Below, one piece after another: positions 1-9,039 of a stretch of 24,696 bases of DNA. Source of the stretch: Gammaproteobacteria bacterium (GTDB taxonomy: Bacteria; Pseudomonadota; Gammaproteobacteria; Acidithiobacillales; Acidithiobacillaceae); the NCBI GenBank assembly GCA_023381645.1, contig JAMCRJ010000094.1, forward strand, positions 1-24,696. Reading direction: 5' to 3'. Made by a program: the position numbers and the translations under genes. Below the pieces are notes generated by a model, which was not told the origin of the DNA, did not search any database, and worked only from the letters and a program-made list of their open reading frames with translations. Each line of letters opens with the position of its first letter. Position 1 is the first letter of the stretch.

Positions 1-2422
1 CCCAGGGCTGTAAACGTTTCAGCCGCAAACTGTTGCTGAGGACGAAAACCGAAGACAGGCCCATGGCCACGCCGGCGAGCATCGGATTGAGCTGAATCCC
101 CAGAGGGATAGCCACACCGGCCGCCACCGGTATCAGCAGTATGTTGTAAAAAAAAGCCCAGAACAGATTCCCGCGAATGGTCCGCATGCTTTGGCGCGCC
201 GCCTGAATGGCGGTAATCACCCCGCCCAGATCGCCATGGGTGAGGGTGATATCCGCCGCTTCCATCGCGATATCCGTGCCCGAGGCCAGAGCCATACCCA
301 CATCCGCCTGCGCCAGCGCCGGCGAATCGTTGATGCCCTCGCCGACAAAAACCACCTTGTGGCCCTCTGCCTGCAGTCGACGCACGATTTCCGCCTTATC
401 CTGCGGCAATACCTGCGCATAGATATCGTCAATTCCCAACCGGCCGGCGATCACCCTGGCCGCGGCCTCCGCATCGCCCGTCACCATCGCCACCCGCAAG
501 CCAAGCGTCCCGAGCGCCCGTACCACCTGAGCGGACTCCGGCCGAGCCACATCACTGATCTCCAGCAGCCCCAGCAGGCGGCCGTCCCTCGCCACACAGA
601 CGTTGGTCCCGCCGGTCTGCTGCAAATCGCCAGTGGAGAACCCCGCCATAACGACCCCCTGCTCTTCCATCCACGCCGGCGTGCCGGCCAGCACCGTCAC
701 CCCGTCGACCCTGCCCCGCACACCCTTCCCCGGAAATGCCGTAAAATCACCCACTGCCGGGATATCCAGATGACGCTCCCCGGCGGCCGCCAGCACCGCT
801 TGGGCCAAGGGGTGTTCGGAGGCGCTCTCCACGGCAGCGGCCATCTGCAATAAATACGCCGGGTCCGCGGCATCGATCCGGGTCACCGCCGGACGTCCGT
901 AAGTCAGGGTCCCGGTCTTGTCCAGACAAACCGTATCCACCGCCGCCAGAGCCTCCAGTGCTGCCCCCTTGCGAAACAGCACACCCAGCTCCGCTGCACG
1001 CCCCGTACCGACCATCACTGCTGCCGGAGTGGCCAGCCCCATCGCACAGGGACAGGCCACCACCAGCACCGCGACTGCCGAGAGCATGGCGAGGGTGATC
1101 GCAGGCGGTGGCCCGAACAGCAGCCAGAAGAAGAAACTCAGCAAAGCGATCAGGATCACCAGCGGTGTGAAAATCCGCACCACCCGGTCTGCCAGACCCT
1201 GGATCGGCAATTTGCCCGTTTGTGCCTGCTCCACCAGCCGGATGATCTGCGCCAGCACCGTACCCTGGCCTACCGAGGTTGCCCTGATCAGCAGGCGCCC
1301 TTCGCGGTTCACCGTGCCGCCCACCACCGGATCACCCTGTTTTTTGCGCTCCGGCAGTGGCTCACCGGTGAGCATGGCCGTATCCACATGGGAGTCGCCA
1401 TCCACGACCACGCCATCCACAGGCAGACGTTCCCCCGGCCTGACCACCACCTGGTCGCCCGGAACGACGGCGCCGATCGCGACCTGCAGCTCGGTGCCGT
1501 CGCGCAGTACATGGGCCTCCTTCGCCTGCAGACCCAGCAACTGTTTGATCGCTGCGGAAGTCCTCCCCTTCGCCAGTTCTTCCAGATATTTACCGAAGAG
1601 CACTGCGGCAATCACTACCGCCGCGGAATCGAAATAGACATGCCGGGCGCTGGCGGGAAACCAGTCCGGCGCGACAAGGACCAGCATGCTATACAGCCAG
1701 GCTGCGCCGGTCCCCGTCGCCACCAGGGAATTCATGTCCGGCGACAGGTGGCGGTAGGCCAGGAAGCCAGGCCGGAAAAATCGTCGGCCTGGGCCGGCCA
1801 GCACGATCGTCGCCAATACCGCCTGCACCCAGGCCCAGAATTGCGGGAAAGGCTCCAGGCCACTCAGCAGCCGATCCACTGCCGGAACCAGAGCCATGCC
1901 CATGGAGAGCAGTAGAATGGGGACCGCCAGCACCACCGCAAGGATCACGTCCCGGCGCATGGTGCGGATGGCCTGCGCTTTACGGTCAGCGACGGCCACA
2001 TCCCCCTGCACCGGACGCGCCCCATATCCGGCTGCGGTCACTGCGGCGATCAGGGTGTTTTGATCCACGGTATCCGGCAGATAACGCAGCGCCGCCCGCT
2101 CCGTGGCGAGGTTGACCGTCGCCTCCAGCACCCCCGGCAGACGGCGCAGACTGCGCTCCACCCGTCCGACGCAGGACGCGCAGGTCATCCCCTCGATCAC
2201 CAGTTCGGTCTCTGCGATCACCGGCGTGTACCCGTTTTCTGCGATAGCGGTGATCAGGGCGTCAGGGCTGATTTGCGCCGGATCGTACTGGACTGCGGCA
2301 TGTTCCGTGCTCAGATTCACCACCGCCGCCCGTACCCCCGGCAAGCGGCTCAGGGTGCGCTCCACCCGGCTGCTGCAGGAGGCACAGGTCATGCCTTCTA
2401 TCCCTATCTCCACATCTACCAT
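1..2422 (-). CDS. copA: Cu(I)-translocating P1B-type ATPase CopA (C-terminus cut by window edge)
   Basis: Inner-membrane pump that exports cytoplasmic Cu(I) at the cost of ATP. The frame reads from ATG 2422 to the left edge, giving 807 residues without a stop; E. coli CopA has about 834, so only a short tail is missing. Two N-terminal HMA domains each carry GMTCASC (Cys 13/16 and 81/84). The membrane ion site is CPC (457-459), the phosphorylation motif DKTGTLT starts at Asp501, and the hinge motif reads GEGINDSP around residue 694, with Glu where the family usually has Asp. CPC together with GMTCASC domains points to Cu(I)/Ag(I) rather than Zn/Cd. A purine-rich Shine-Dalgarno (AGGGG) lies about 8 bases before the ATG. 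The gene diverges from the aminotransferase gene and has its own MerR-type promoter. Family assignment is very secure; the exact metal is inferred. Confidence 0.96.
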   Translation of the reverse strand, partial: MVDVEIGIEGMTCASCSSRVERTLSRLPGVRAAVVNLSTEHAAVQYDPAQISPDALITAIAENGYTPVIAETELVIEGMTCASCVGRVERSLRRLPGVLEATVNLATERAALRYLPDTVDQNTLIAAVTAAGYGARPVQGDVAVADRKAQAIRTMRRDVILAVVLAVPILLLSMGMALVPAVDRLLSGLEPFPQFWAWVQAVLATIVLAGPGRRFFRPGFLAYRHLSPDMNSLVATGTGAAWLYSMLVLVAPDWFPASARHVYFDSAAVVIAAVLFGKYLEELAKGRTSAAIKQLLGLQAKEAHVLRDGTELQVAIGAVVPGDQVVVRPGERLPVDGVVVDGDSHVDTAMLTGEPLPERKKQGDPVVGGTVNREGRLLIRATSVGQGTVLAQIIRLVEQAQTGKLPIQGLADRVVRIFTPLVILIALLSFFFWLLFGPPPAITLAMLSAVAVLVVACPCAMGLATPAAVMVGTGRAAELGVLFRKGAALEALAAVDTVCLDKTGTLTYGRPAVTRIDAADPAYLLQMAAAVESASEHPLAQAVLAAAGERHLDIPAVGDFTAFPGKGVRGRVDGVTVLAGTPAWMEEQGVVMAGFSTGDLQQTGGTNVCVARDGRLLGLLEISDVARPESAQVVRALGTLGLRVAMVTGDAEAAARVIAGRLGIDDIYAQVLPQDKAEIVRRLQAEGHKVVFVGEGINDSPALAQADVGMALASGTDIAMEAADITLTHGDLGGVITAIQAARQSMRTIRGNLFWAFFYNILLIPVAAGVAIPLGIQLNPMLAGVAMGLSSVFVLSNSLRLKRLQPW

Positions 2423-2445
2423 GAGTGCGCCCCTGCCTTCCGATC

Positions 2446-2462
2446 ACCCGGCGGAGCCGGGT
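2446..2462 (-). other. Hairpin in the copA 5' leader
   Basis: A perfect inverted repeat with 7-bp arms (ACCCGGC and GCCGGGT) and a 3-base loop lies between the predicted copA transcription start and its Shine-Dalgarno sequence. It has no U-run, so it is not an intrinsic terminator. It could protect the 5' end of the mRNA or tune translation. Confidence 0.4.
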
Positions 2463-2476
2463 GGATACCGATGAGG

Positions 2477-2507
2477 ATCGTATCCCTCAAGCCACTTGTA
2501 ATGTCAA
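2477..2507 (-). promoter_or_regulatory. MerR/CueR-type promoter of copA
   Basis: On the minus strand a perfect -35 (TTGACA, 2507-2502) is followed by a 19-bp spacer and a -10 TACGAT (2482-2477). A 19-20 bp spacer is the hallmark of promoters twisted open by MerR-family activators such as CueR. The spacer centre holds the small dyad CAAG-TGG-CTTG. Transcription would start about 50 bases before the copA ATG. The classical CueR arms (CCTTCC/GGAAGG) are absent, so the precise regulator is open. Confidence 0.55.
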
Positions 2508-2553
2508 TCCCACATACCCGGATACCATCCCATACCCACCCTGCGCAAAACAG

Positions 2554-2581
2554 TTGATTTTAACCGAAGGATGCTTATCAT
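2554..2581 (+). promoter_or_regulatory. Sigma-70 promoter of the aminotransferase gene
   Basis: TTGATT (2554-2559) and TATCAT (2576-2581) are separated by 16 bp and match the sigma-70 hexamers at 4/6 and 5/6 positions. The leader to the GTG start would be about 50 bases. Confidence 0.5.
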
Positions 2582-2639
2582 TTGCGCTCTTGCGCGCATT
2601 TCCCGGCGCCCGATGAGATTGCCTCTGGAGTGAACGATC

Positions 2640-3821
2640 GTGGATATCCGTCTTTCCCGCCGCGTCAATGCGGTGCGCCCATCCCCCACCCTTGCGGTCA
2701 CCGCCCGTGCCCAGCAACTGCGCCGCGAAGGAAAGGATATCGTCAGCCTTGGTGCCGGCGAGCCGGATTTCGACACCCCGGAGTACATCAAGGAGGCAGC
2801 CATTGCCGCCATTCGCCAGGGCTTCACCAAATATACCGCCGTCGGCGGCACACCGGAACTGAAGGCCGCCATCATCGGCAAATTCGCGCACGACAACCAT
2901 CTGTCATACCGCCCCGATGAAATTCTCGTTTCCGTCGGCGGCAAGCAAAGCTTCTTCAATCTTTGCCAGGCCCTTCTGGATGCCGGCGATGAGGTCATCA
3001 TTCCCGCGCCCTACTGGGTATCCTATCCGGACATCGTGCTTCTGGCCGAAGCGCGGCCCGTCATCATCGATACCGGTGCCAACCAGCGTTTCAAGATCAG
3101 TCCGGAGCAGCTGGAGGAAGCGATCACGCCCAACACCCGCCTGCTGGTCATCAACAGCCCCTCCAATCCCTCCGGCATGACCTACAGCCGCCCGGAATTG
3201 GAAGCCCTGGGTGAGGTCCTCCGCCGTTATCCCCATATCCTCATCGCCAGCGATGACATGTACGAAAAAATCCGCTTCCACGATGAAGAGTTCGTCAACA
3301 TCGCCAACGCCTGCCCGGATCTGGCTCCACGCTGCATCGTCATGAATGGCGTGTCCAAGGCCTATGCCATGACCGGGTGGCGCATCGGCTACTGCGCCGG
3401 CCCCAAGACGCTGATCACCGCAATGAATACCGTACAGTCCCAGAGCACCTCCAATCCCACCTCCATCGCTCAGGTGGCCGCCCAGGCGGCACTGGAAGGC
3501 GGCGACAGCGCCATCCACGAAATGGTGCTGGCTTTCAAGCGGCGCCACACGTATGTCTACAACCGCCTGAAAGTACTGCCCGGCGTTGCTGCCATGCCCT
3601 CCGATGGTACCTTTTACAGCTTTCCGGGATTTCGCGAAGTCATGGCGGTGAAAGGCCTGCGGGATGATCTTGCCCTGGCCGAGGCCTTGCTGGGGGCCGG
3701 AGTGGCCGTCGTACCGGGCTCGGCCTTCGGCACTCCTGGCCACATCCGCTTGTCCTTCGCGACCAGCGACAAGAACCTGGAGATGGCCCTGGACCGCATC
3801 AGCGCTTTCGTCAACGCCTGA
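2640..3821 (+). CDS. aspC: Class I pyridoxal-phosphate aminotransferase (aspartate aminotransferase)
   Basis: Cytoplasmic PLP enzyme that probably interconverts aspartate and oxaloacetate with glutamate/2-oxoglutarate. The 393-residue length and the opening with SPTL..T.RA..L...G.D...LGAGEPDFDTP are typical of the subgroup I-gamma bacterial aspartate aminotransferases. Visible motifs are INSPSNPSG (around residue 175), SDDMYEKI, and VSKAYAMTGWRIGY, in which Lys240 is the expected Schiff-base lysine. The start is GTG at 2640, with GGAG about 10 bases upstream; no ATG in the frame fits the family N-terminus better. The stop lies four bases from the 3' end of the convergent purT, and no terminator hairpin is visible between them. 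Other prephenate- or alanine-type specificities of class I enzymes cannot be excluded from sequence reading. Confidence 0.93.
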   Translation: MDIRLSRRVNAVRPSPTLAVTARAQQLRREGKDIVSLGAGEPDFDTPEYIKEAAIAAIRQGFTKYTAVGGTPELKAAIIGKFAHDNHLSYRPDEILVSVGGKQSFFNLCQALLDAGDEVIIPAPYWVSYPDIVLLAEARPVIIDTGANQRFKISPEQLEEAITPNTRLLVINSPSNPSGMTYSRPELEALGEVLRRYPHILIASDDMYEKIRFHDEEFVNIANACPDLAPRCIVMNGVSKAYAMTGWRIGYCAGPKTLITAMNTVQSQSTSNPTSIAQVAAQAALEGGDSAIHEMVLAFKRRHTYVYNRLKVLPGVAAMPSDGTFYSFPGFREVMAVKGLRDDLALAEALLGAGVAVVPGSAFGTPGHIRLSFATSDKNLEMALDRISAFVNA

Positions 3822-3825
3822 CCGC

Positions 3826-5010
3826 TCAGGGGGCGGGGCTAATGCCGACCGCCGCCGCAATCCGGCGGGCGCGCTCTCGGGCTTCCTCCACATTGTCGGC
3901 GCATGCAATACCTACCCCGAGGCGCCTGAGTTTGCTGGCCGTCGGCTTTCCGAAAAGCCGCAGATCGCTTTCCGGCACCGCCAGCGCGACCTCCAGCCCC
4001 GAATACACAGGCCCCCAACCGAGTCTCTTTCCGCGCACCACCGCCGACGCTGCCGGGCGCCGGAAACCCGGTTCCACCGGCAAACCCAGAATGGCACGCA
4101 GGTGTAGGTCGAACTCACTTTGACGTTGACTGGCCAGAGTCACCAGACCCGTATCATGGGGACGCGGCGAGAGTTCACTGAAGATGACCTCCGTGCCACG
4201 CACGAAAAACTCCACCCCATACAGTCCCCGTCCGCCCAGATTGTCGGTCACCCGTTGCGCCATCTTTTCCGCCTCCCGCAACGCGGTATCGCTCATTGGC
4301 TGTGGTTGCCAGGATTCCACATAATCACCGGCCTCCTGACGATGCCCTACGGGCGCGCAAAATGTCGTCCCGAAGGCCGAACGCACGGTCAGCAGGGTAA
4401 TCTCGAAGTCGAAATCCACAAAGCCCTCGACGATGATCCGCTGACCGCCCACCCGACCCGCCGTCTGCGCTTCCTGCCAGGCCAGCGCCAGCTCCGCCGC
4501 GCCGCGCACTACGGACTGCCCCTTACCACTGGAGGACATGACCGGCTTGATCACACAGGGAAAGCCCAATGCCGCCGCCGCGTCTTCCAGTTCCGCCAAG
4601 GTTCCGGCGAAACGGTACGGCGATGTCGGCAGGCCCAACTCTTCCGCAGCGAGGCGGCGGATACCCTCACGGTCCATGGTCAGCTGCACCGCGCGCGCCG
4701 AGGGCACCACCGTCGCCAGACCCTTTGCCTCGATCTCCGCCAGCGCCGATGTCGCGATGGCCTCTATTTCCGGCACCACATAGTGCGGGCGTTCGTGTTT
4801 GACAATGGCCAGAATAGCCTCCGGGTCGGTCATATCCAGCACATGGGAACGATGAGCCACCTGCATGGCTGGCGCGTCGGCGTAGCGATCCACCGCGATG
4901 GTCTCTACCCCCAGCCGCTGCGCAGCGATCAGGAGTTCCTTGCCCAACTCGCCAGCACCGAGCAGGAGCAGACGGGTTGCGGAAGCGGAAAGTGGTGTGC
5001 CCAGTTGCAT
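3826..5010 (-). CDS. purT: Formate-dependent phosphoribosylglycinamide formyltransferase (PurT)
   Basis: ATP-grasp enzyme of purine synthesis that makes formyl-GAR from GAR, formate and ATP, replacing the folate-dependent PurN reaction. The protein has 394 residues, close to E. coli PurT (392). The N-terminus has the pre-ATP-grasp signature [20 protein letters not shown], followed by [18 protein letters not shown]. The ATP-grasp core includes [17 protein letters not shown] and [19 protein letters not shown], and the metal-site region [17 protein letters not shown] is intact. The ATG at 5010 is preceded by a strong AGGAAGGA at 8 bases. It stands alone, convergent with the aminotransferase gene and divergent from gnd. 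Confidence 0.96.
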   Translation of the reverse strand: MQLGTPLSASATRLLLLGAGELGKELLIAAQRLGVETIAVDRYADAPAMQVAHRSHVLDMTDPEAILAIVKHERPHYVVPEIEAIATSALAEIEAKGLATVVPSARAVQLTMDREGIRRLAAEELGLPTSPYRFAGTLAELEDAAAALGFPCVIKPVMSSSGKGQSVVRGAAELALAWQEAQTAGRVGGQRIIVEGFVDFDFEITLLTVRSAFGTTFCAPVGHRQEAGDYVESWQPQPMSDTALREAEKMAQRVTDNLGGRGLYGVEFFVRGTEVIFSELSPRPHDTGLVTLASQRQSEFDLHLRAILGLPVEPGFRRPAASAVVRGKRLGWGPVYSGLEVALAVPESDLRLFGKPTASKLRRLGVGIACADNVEEARERARRIAAAVGISPAP

Positions 5011-5109
5011 GGAAATTTCCTTCCTAACAGTGAAACGGCGACATAGGGGCTTAAACAGCTATACTGATGTTAACATTTTCGGGCAGACGTGTACGCAAAG
5101 GAGCGGATT

Positions 5110-6030
5110 ATGGGCAATAAGGACATCGGAATGGTGGGCTTGGGCCGGATGGGTGCCAACATGGCACGGCGTCTGCACCTCAAGGGCATGAAGGTCATCG
5201 CTTACAACCGTCATACCGAAAAAGCCACGGAGCTGGCCAAAGAAACCGGAATGCACGCCGCCAGCAGTCTGGAAGCTCTCGTTCAGGCGTTGCCTACCCC
5301 CCGGGTCCTCTGGCTCATGCTTCCCGCCGGAGAGGCCACCCAGAGCCACATCGATTCCATTCTTCCCTTGTTGAGCAGAAATGACATACTGATCAACGGT
5401 GCCAATGCCTTTTACGAGGACTCCATCGCCCAATCCCAAAAAGTGGAGGCGGTAGGGGTACATTACATAGACGCCGGTGTTTCCGGCGGTATCTGGGGTC
5501 TGCGGGAGGGTTATGCCCTGATGGTCGGCGGCAGCCCGGAAGCCGTAGCCGAGGTAACGCCTTTTCTGGAGGCACTGGCGCCGGCCGTCGACAAAGGCTG
5601 GTTGCACTGTGGCCCCGTCGGCAGCGGTCACTTCGTCAAAATGGTCCACAATGGTATCGAATACGGCATGATGCAGGCCCTTGCCGAAGGCTTCGCCATT
5701 TTGCAGGGCAAAACCGAATTCGGGCTGGACCTCGCCAAGGTCGCCGAAATGTGGCGCTACGGCAGCGTCGTCCGCTCCTGGCTCCTCGACCTCACCGCCG
5801 ATACCCTCGCCAAAGATCAGGTGCTCGCCGATATCGCGCCGATAGTGGCGGACTCCGGCGAAGGCCTGTGGACCGCGCAGACGGCCCTCGCACTGAAAAT
5901 CCCCGCGCCGGTCATCACCCTCGCCCTGCAGATGCGCTGGGCTTCCCAGGGGCGCGACGACTACGCCGCCAAACTCCTGGCGATGATGCGTAACGAGTTC
6001 GGTGGTCACGCCGTGCAAAAGGAGGCCTGA
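5110..6030 (+). CDS. gnd: 6-phosphogluconate dehydrogenase, decarboxylating (short form)
   Basis: Oxidises 6-phosphogluconate to ribulose-5-phosphate and CO2 in the oxidative pentose-phosphate pathway. From ATG 5110 the protein has 306 residues, matching the short, often NAD-preferring YqeC/GntZ-like class rather than the long 470-residue Gnd. The dinucleotide-binding loop GLGRMGAN lies at residues 9-16. The substrate-binding stretch GVSGGIWGLREGYALMVGG and the catalytic region GHFVKMVHNGIEYG (Lys177) are intact. A GTG at 5089 also opens the frame, but AAAGGAG (5097-5103) sits 6 bases before ATG 5110 and decides for the shorter form. The stop codon at 6030 is directly followed by the zwf ATG, so the two genes are one operon and probably translationally coupled. 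Cofactor preference is inferred. Confidence 0.95.
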   Translation: MGNKDIGMVGLGRMGANMARRLHLKGMKVIAYNRHTEKATELAKETGMHAASSLEALVQALPTPRVLWLMLPAGEATQSHIDSILPLLSRNDILINGANAFYEDSIAQSQKVEAVGVHYIDAGVSGGIWGLREGYALMVGGSPEAVAEVTPFLEALAPAVDKGWLHCGPVGSGHFVKMVHNGIEYGMMQALAEGFAILQGKTEFGLDLAKVAEMWRYGSVVRSWLLDLTADTLAKDQVLADIAPIVADSGEGLWTAQTALALKIPAPVITLALQMRWASQGRDDYAAKLLAMMRNEFGGHAVQKEA

Positions 6031-7494
6031 ATGAGCGATTGTAATTGTCAGTTTGTCATTTTCGGGGCGACCGGGGATCTGGCCTGCAAAAAACTCCTCC
6101 CCGCACTGTATCACCTGCATTGTGCAGGAAGGATGCCCGACGAACTGCGCATTCTCGCGTTTGGCCGACGCCCATGGGATGACAAGGGCTGGCAGGATTT
6201 CCTGCATGAGCAACTGGAAACCTATGCCAGCAATTATCAGGCCGATCACTTTGCCGATTTCTGCAAACATTTTGAATATGTGCGCGGGGAAATCCATGAG
6301 CCGGAATCTTTTGTCAGACTCCGCGCCCTGCTGACTCCGGAAGGGGCCGAAAAACCGGCAGGCACCATTTTTTATCTGGCCATTCGCCCCACCGATTTTA
6401 TTCCGGTAGTACAACGTCTTTCCAGCGCCGGATTCAATCAGGAAGGGGACTATCGCATCGTGATTGAAAAACCCTTCGGGGATGATCTGGAAAGTGCCAT
6501 GCAACTCAATGAGCAACTGCACAACCACTTCCGTGAAGACCAGATTTATCGTATCGATCACTATCTTGGCAAGGAAATCGTCCAGAATCTGCTGGTTTTT
6601 CGTTTCGCCAATCTCGCGATCGAGGCCATATGGAACCGCAATTACATCGACCATGTCCAGATTACCGTGGCCGAAGATATGGGCATTGAAAACCGGGCCG
6701 GATACTATGATCAGGCGGGTGCTCTGCGAGACATGCTGCAAAACCACCTGATGCAGGTTCTTACGCTGATCGCCATGGAACCACCGCCCTCCCTGGAAGC
6801 GGACAGCCTGCGCGACGAAAAGGTCAAAGTCCTGCGCTCCATCCGCCCTATTCCCAAATCGGCCGTCACTGCCTATGCCATGCGCGCGCAATATGGTCCC
6901 GGCGTTGTTCATGACAAACACGTTCCCGGTTATCAGGACGAGGCGGGCGTCGAGGTCAATTCGGTCACCGAAACCTATGTCGCCGCCAAATTTTACATCG
7001 ACAACTGGCGCTGGCGGGGTGTGCCTTTTTATCTGCGTACCGGCAAGCGCCTCGCCGCCAAAACCTCCAGCGTCGCCATCCGCTTCCGACATACACCGCA
7101 ACAACTGTTCCGCGAAACCAGCATCGAACGCATCGAACCTAACTGGATATTGCTTTCCCTGGAACCAGAGAGCCTTAAAATCGAGATACAGATCAAGGAG
7201 CCGGGTCTGGAAATGCGAGTTCGCCCCGTGCAGCTCAACGCCTCCTACCGCAAAGACGGCGAACAGGAGTTGGATGCCTATGAGGCCCTGCTGCTGGATG
7301 TGATGGAGGGCGACAGAGCCTTGTTCATCCGCTTCGACGAGGTGGAGTGGGCATGGCGCGTCGTTGATCCCATCATCAAATCCTGGGGACGGGAAACGGA
7401 CTACATCCTCACCTACCCGGCAGGCTCATGGGGACCGGACGAGGCCACCCGGATCATGGACAAGGAAGACCACTATTGGCGCAATCAAATCTGA
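6031..7494 (+). CDS. zwf: Glucose-6-phosphate 1-dehydrogenase
   Basis: First enzyme of the oxidative pentose-phosphate pathway: glucose-6-phosphate plus NAD(P)+ gives 6-phosphogluconolactone. The 487-residue length is standard. The N-terminal nucleotide-binding motif reads FGATGDLACKKLLPALY, the conserved EKPFGDDLESA follows at about residue 148, and the substrate/catalytic motif RIDHYLGKE spans residues 174-182, with Asp176-His177 intact. The C-terminal domain keeps VPFYLRTGKRL. The Shine-Dalgarno AAAAGGAGG lies inside the end of gnd and no bases separate the two genes. A lactonase (pgl) is not adjacent. The gnd-zwf pair can supply NAD(P)H and pentoses or drain stored glycogen. Confidence 0.97.
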   Translation: MSDCNCQFVIFGATGDLACKKLLPALYHLHCAGRMPDELRILAFGRRPWDDKGWQDFLHEQLETYASNYQADHFADFCKHFEYVRGEIHEPESFVRLRALLTPEGAEKPAGTIFYLAIRPTDFIPVVQRLSSAGFNQEGDYRIVIEKPFGDDLESAMQLNEQLHNHFREDQIYRIDHYLGKEIVQNLLVFRFANLAIEAIWNRNYIDHVQITVAEDMGIENRAGYYDQAGALRDMLQNHLMQVLTLIAMEPPPSLEADSLRDEKVKVLRSIRPIPKSAVTAYAMRAQYGPGVVHDKHVPGYQDEAGVEVNSVTETYVAAKFYIDNWRWRGVPFYLRTGKRLAAKTSSVAIRFRHTPQQLFRETSIERIEPNWILLSLEPESLKIEIQIKEPGLEMRVRPVQLNASYRKDGEQELDAYEALLLDVMEGDRALFIRFDEVEWAWRVVDPIIKSWGRETDYILTYPAGSWGPDEATRIMDKEDHYWRNQI

Positions 7495-7506
7495 GGAAAG
7501 ATACGG

Positions 7507-7528
7507 CGGAGGCCATATCCTCCGTCGG
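7507..7528 (+). terminator. Weak hairpin after zwf
   Basis: CGGAGG and CCTCCG form a 6-bp stem around a CATAT-containing loop, a few bases after the zwf stop. A second small stem (TCGGC/GCCGA) follows. There is no U-tract, so this is at best a partial terminator or an mRNA 3'-end stabiliser. The rest of 7529-7660 holds nothing recognisable. Confidence 0.25.
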
Positions 7529-7660
7529 CTCTGGCCGATGTCGTCCATTGTGAACAGCAAAAACACCTTAAAACTCAATGGCTCTGAGATATGCCACAAA
7601 AAAGCGTAGCCAACAGTCTACAATATCGCCCCGCACCACGGCATCACAGGCATGTGCATA

Positions 7661-7677
7661 TTTATAAGTTATATAAA
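7661..7677. promoter_or_regulatory. AT-rich dyad upstream of the arsR-type gene
   Basis: TTTATA and TATAAA form 6-bp arms around a 5-base spacer. It lies about 24 bp before the sigma-54 -24 element. An AT-rich dyad in this position could bind the ArsR-type protein itself (autoregulation) or an activator. No consensus was matched. Confidence 0.3.
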
Positions 7678-7700
7678 CAATTCAGATGGCTATCATAACA

Positions 7701-7716
7701 TGGCACGACTTATGCT
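7701..7716 (+). promoter_or_regulatory. Sigma-54 (RpoN) -24/-12 promoter
   Basis: TGGCACGACTTATGCT matches the sigma-54 consensus TGGCACG-N4-TTGCW at all but one position. The invariant GG and GC are exactly 10 bp apart. Transcription would start near 7727, leaving a leader of about 36 bases to the ATG at 7763. It lies between zwf and the ArsR-type gene and points at the latter. Confidence 0.55.
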
Positions 7717-7762
7717 TATAACCCTGGGCAACCTTCGTTTTCTGACGGTAAGGAGTCTGACC

Positions 7763-8056
7763 ATGCAAAAGCCCATTATTCCCGAACGTAAGATCGAGCA
7801 CCTTTCCGAAGTGATCAAGGCCATGTCCCACCCCTTGCGTTACAAGATCATCTGCCTGCTGGGACGCGGTGAGATGAGCATGCAGAACCTCGTGAAAGCC
7901 ATCAACACCAGCCATAGCAACGCCTCGCAGCATCTTGCCCTGTTGCAGGACAGTGGCCTGGTGCTGATGCGGCGGGTGGCCAGTCGGGTCTACTTTCGCA
8001 TCCGCGATCAGCGCACACTGAGCCTGCTGGCCATGAGCCACCACGTTCTCGCCTGA
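7763..8056 (+). CDS. ArsR/SmtB-family winged-helix regulator
   Basis: Small DNA-binding repressor, 97 residues. The core reads IKAMSHPLRYKIICLLGRGEM, then a helix-turn-helix with NTSHSNASQHLALLQDSGLV, then a beta-wing with RRVASRVYFRI, all standard for ArsR proteins. The usual metal-binding pair (ELCVCDL in ArsR) is absent, and the only cysteine is in KIICLL, so it is unlikely to be an arsenite or Zn/Cd sensor of the classical type. The start at 7763 is chosen because GGTAAGGAG lies 8 bases before it; the longer in-frame start at 7697 would overlap the sigma-54 element. The gene converges on dusA with a 2-base gap. The signal sensed and the targets are unknown. Confidence 0.88.
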   Translation: MQKPIIPERKIEHLSEVIKAMSHPLRYKIICLLGRGEMSMQNLVKAINTSHSNASQHLALLQDSGLVLMRRVASRVYFRIRDQRTLSLLAMSHHVLA

Positions 8057-8058
8057 CT

Positions 8059-9039
8059 TCAATCCAGCAGTGACATGCCGCGCCGCAGGAACTTTGCGGC
8101 GCTCTCACCGGGTTCCGCTGTACCCAGAAAGCGGCGCCAAGCCCCCGCACCGCGTTGTCCAAAGCGCAGTCCGTGTAGATGACGACTCAGGCGCGGCGCA
8201 GGCAACCACTCTCCCCATCGTTCTGCATAGGCTATCAGGCCGGAAAGGATCACTTCCGGTTCCGGCAACGTTTCCCTGCGCCCCAGGGCACGTTCAATTT
8301 CCGCCAGCAGCAGGGGATGGTGATAAGCGGCGCGCCCAAGCATTACCCCGTCCACTGCGGAAAACTGCGCGGTCACCGCCGCCAGATCGTTAAAGCCCCC
8401 GTTGATCTCGATGGTCAGATGCGGCAGATCTCTTTTTAACTGATGCACCCAATCCCAGCGCAAAGGCGGCACATCACGGTTTTCCGCGGGACTCAGGCCC
8501 TTGAGCCAAGCATTACGCGCATGCACGATGAAATGTCGGCATCCCGCCGTTGCGACGGTTTCCACGAAGGCACGCAGCGCCGCGTAGTCCTCCTCTCGGT
8601 CAAGACCGAGGCGGTGTTTCACGCTGACAGGCAGGCCGCTTTCGCCCATCGCTGCCACCAGTTCGGCAACCAGATCGGGCGTCGTCATCAGACAGGCCCC
8701 GAAGCTGCCCTTCTGCACCCGCGGCGACGGGCAGCCCACGTTCAGGTTGAGCCCGTCATAGCCATAGGCACGCGCCATCCTTCCGGCGGCATGCATTGCG
8801 TGGGGATCGTCACCTCCCAACTGCAAAATCAAGGGATGCTCCGCCTCCGAGAACTCAAGAAAGCGCTCTGGATCACGGCCCAGCAACAACGCGCTGGTGG
8901 TGACCATCTCGGTATACAGTACGCAGGAGGGACATACCAGACGCAGAAAATACCGGCAGTGGCGGTCAGTCCAGTCGAGCATGGGGGCCACTGACAATAT
9001 GTTATCCCTTGATTTTGCCGTATCTTTGTTGATTGTCAT
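8059..9039 (-). CDS. dusA: tRNA-dihydrouridine(20/20a) synthase DusA
   Basis: FMN-dependent enzyme that reduces uridines 20/20a in the tRNA D-loop. The N-terminal barrel opens with SVAPMLDWTDRHCRYFLR. The catalytic loop reads NVGCPSPRVQKGSFGACLM, whose second cysteine is the expected proton donor. The DusA-specific HARNAWLKGLSPAENRDVPPL and INGGFNDL follow. The ATG at 9039 gives 326 residues and has AAGGAA just upstream. A second ATG at 9054 has no Shine-Dalgarno, so the shorter form is preferred. The final bases meet the convergent ArsR-type gene. Confidence 0.96.
   Translation of the reverse strand: MTINKDTAKSRDNILSVAPMLDWTDRHCRYFLRLVCPSCVLYTEMVTTSALLLGRDPERFLEFSEAEHPLILQLGGDDPHAMHAAGRMARAYGYDGLNLNVGCPSPRVQKGSFGACLMTTPDLVAELVAAMGESGLPVSVKHRLGLDREEDYAALRAFVETVATAGCRHFIVHARNAWLKGLSPAENRDVPPLRWDWVHQLKRDLPHLTIEINGGFNDLAAVTAQFSAVDGVMLGRAAYHHPLLLAEIERALGRRETLPEPEVILSGLIAYAERWGEWLPAPRLSRHLHGLRFGQRGAGAWRRFLGTAEPGESAAKFLRRGMSLLD

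Noticed and set aside
191..2557. Several plus-strand open frames opposite copA
   Set aside because: They are Arg/His/Pro-rich shadows of the copA frame, which runs unbroken on the minus strand with all P-type ATPase motifs.
5059..7104. A 681-codon minus-strand open frame opposite gnd and zwf
   Set aside because: It is the antisense shadow of two well-supported genes, with no motifs of its own.
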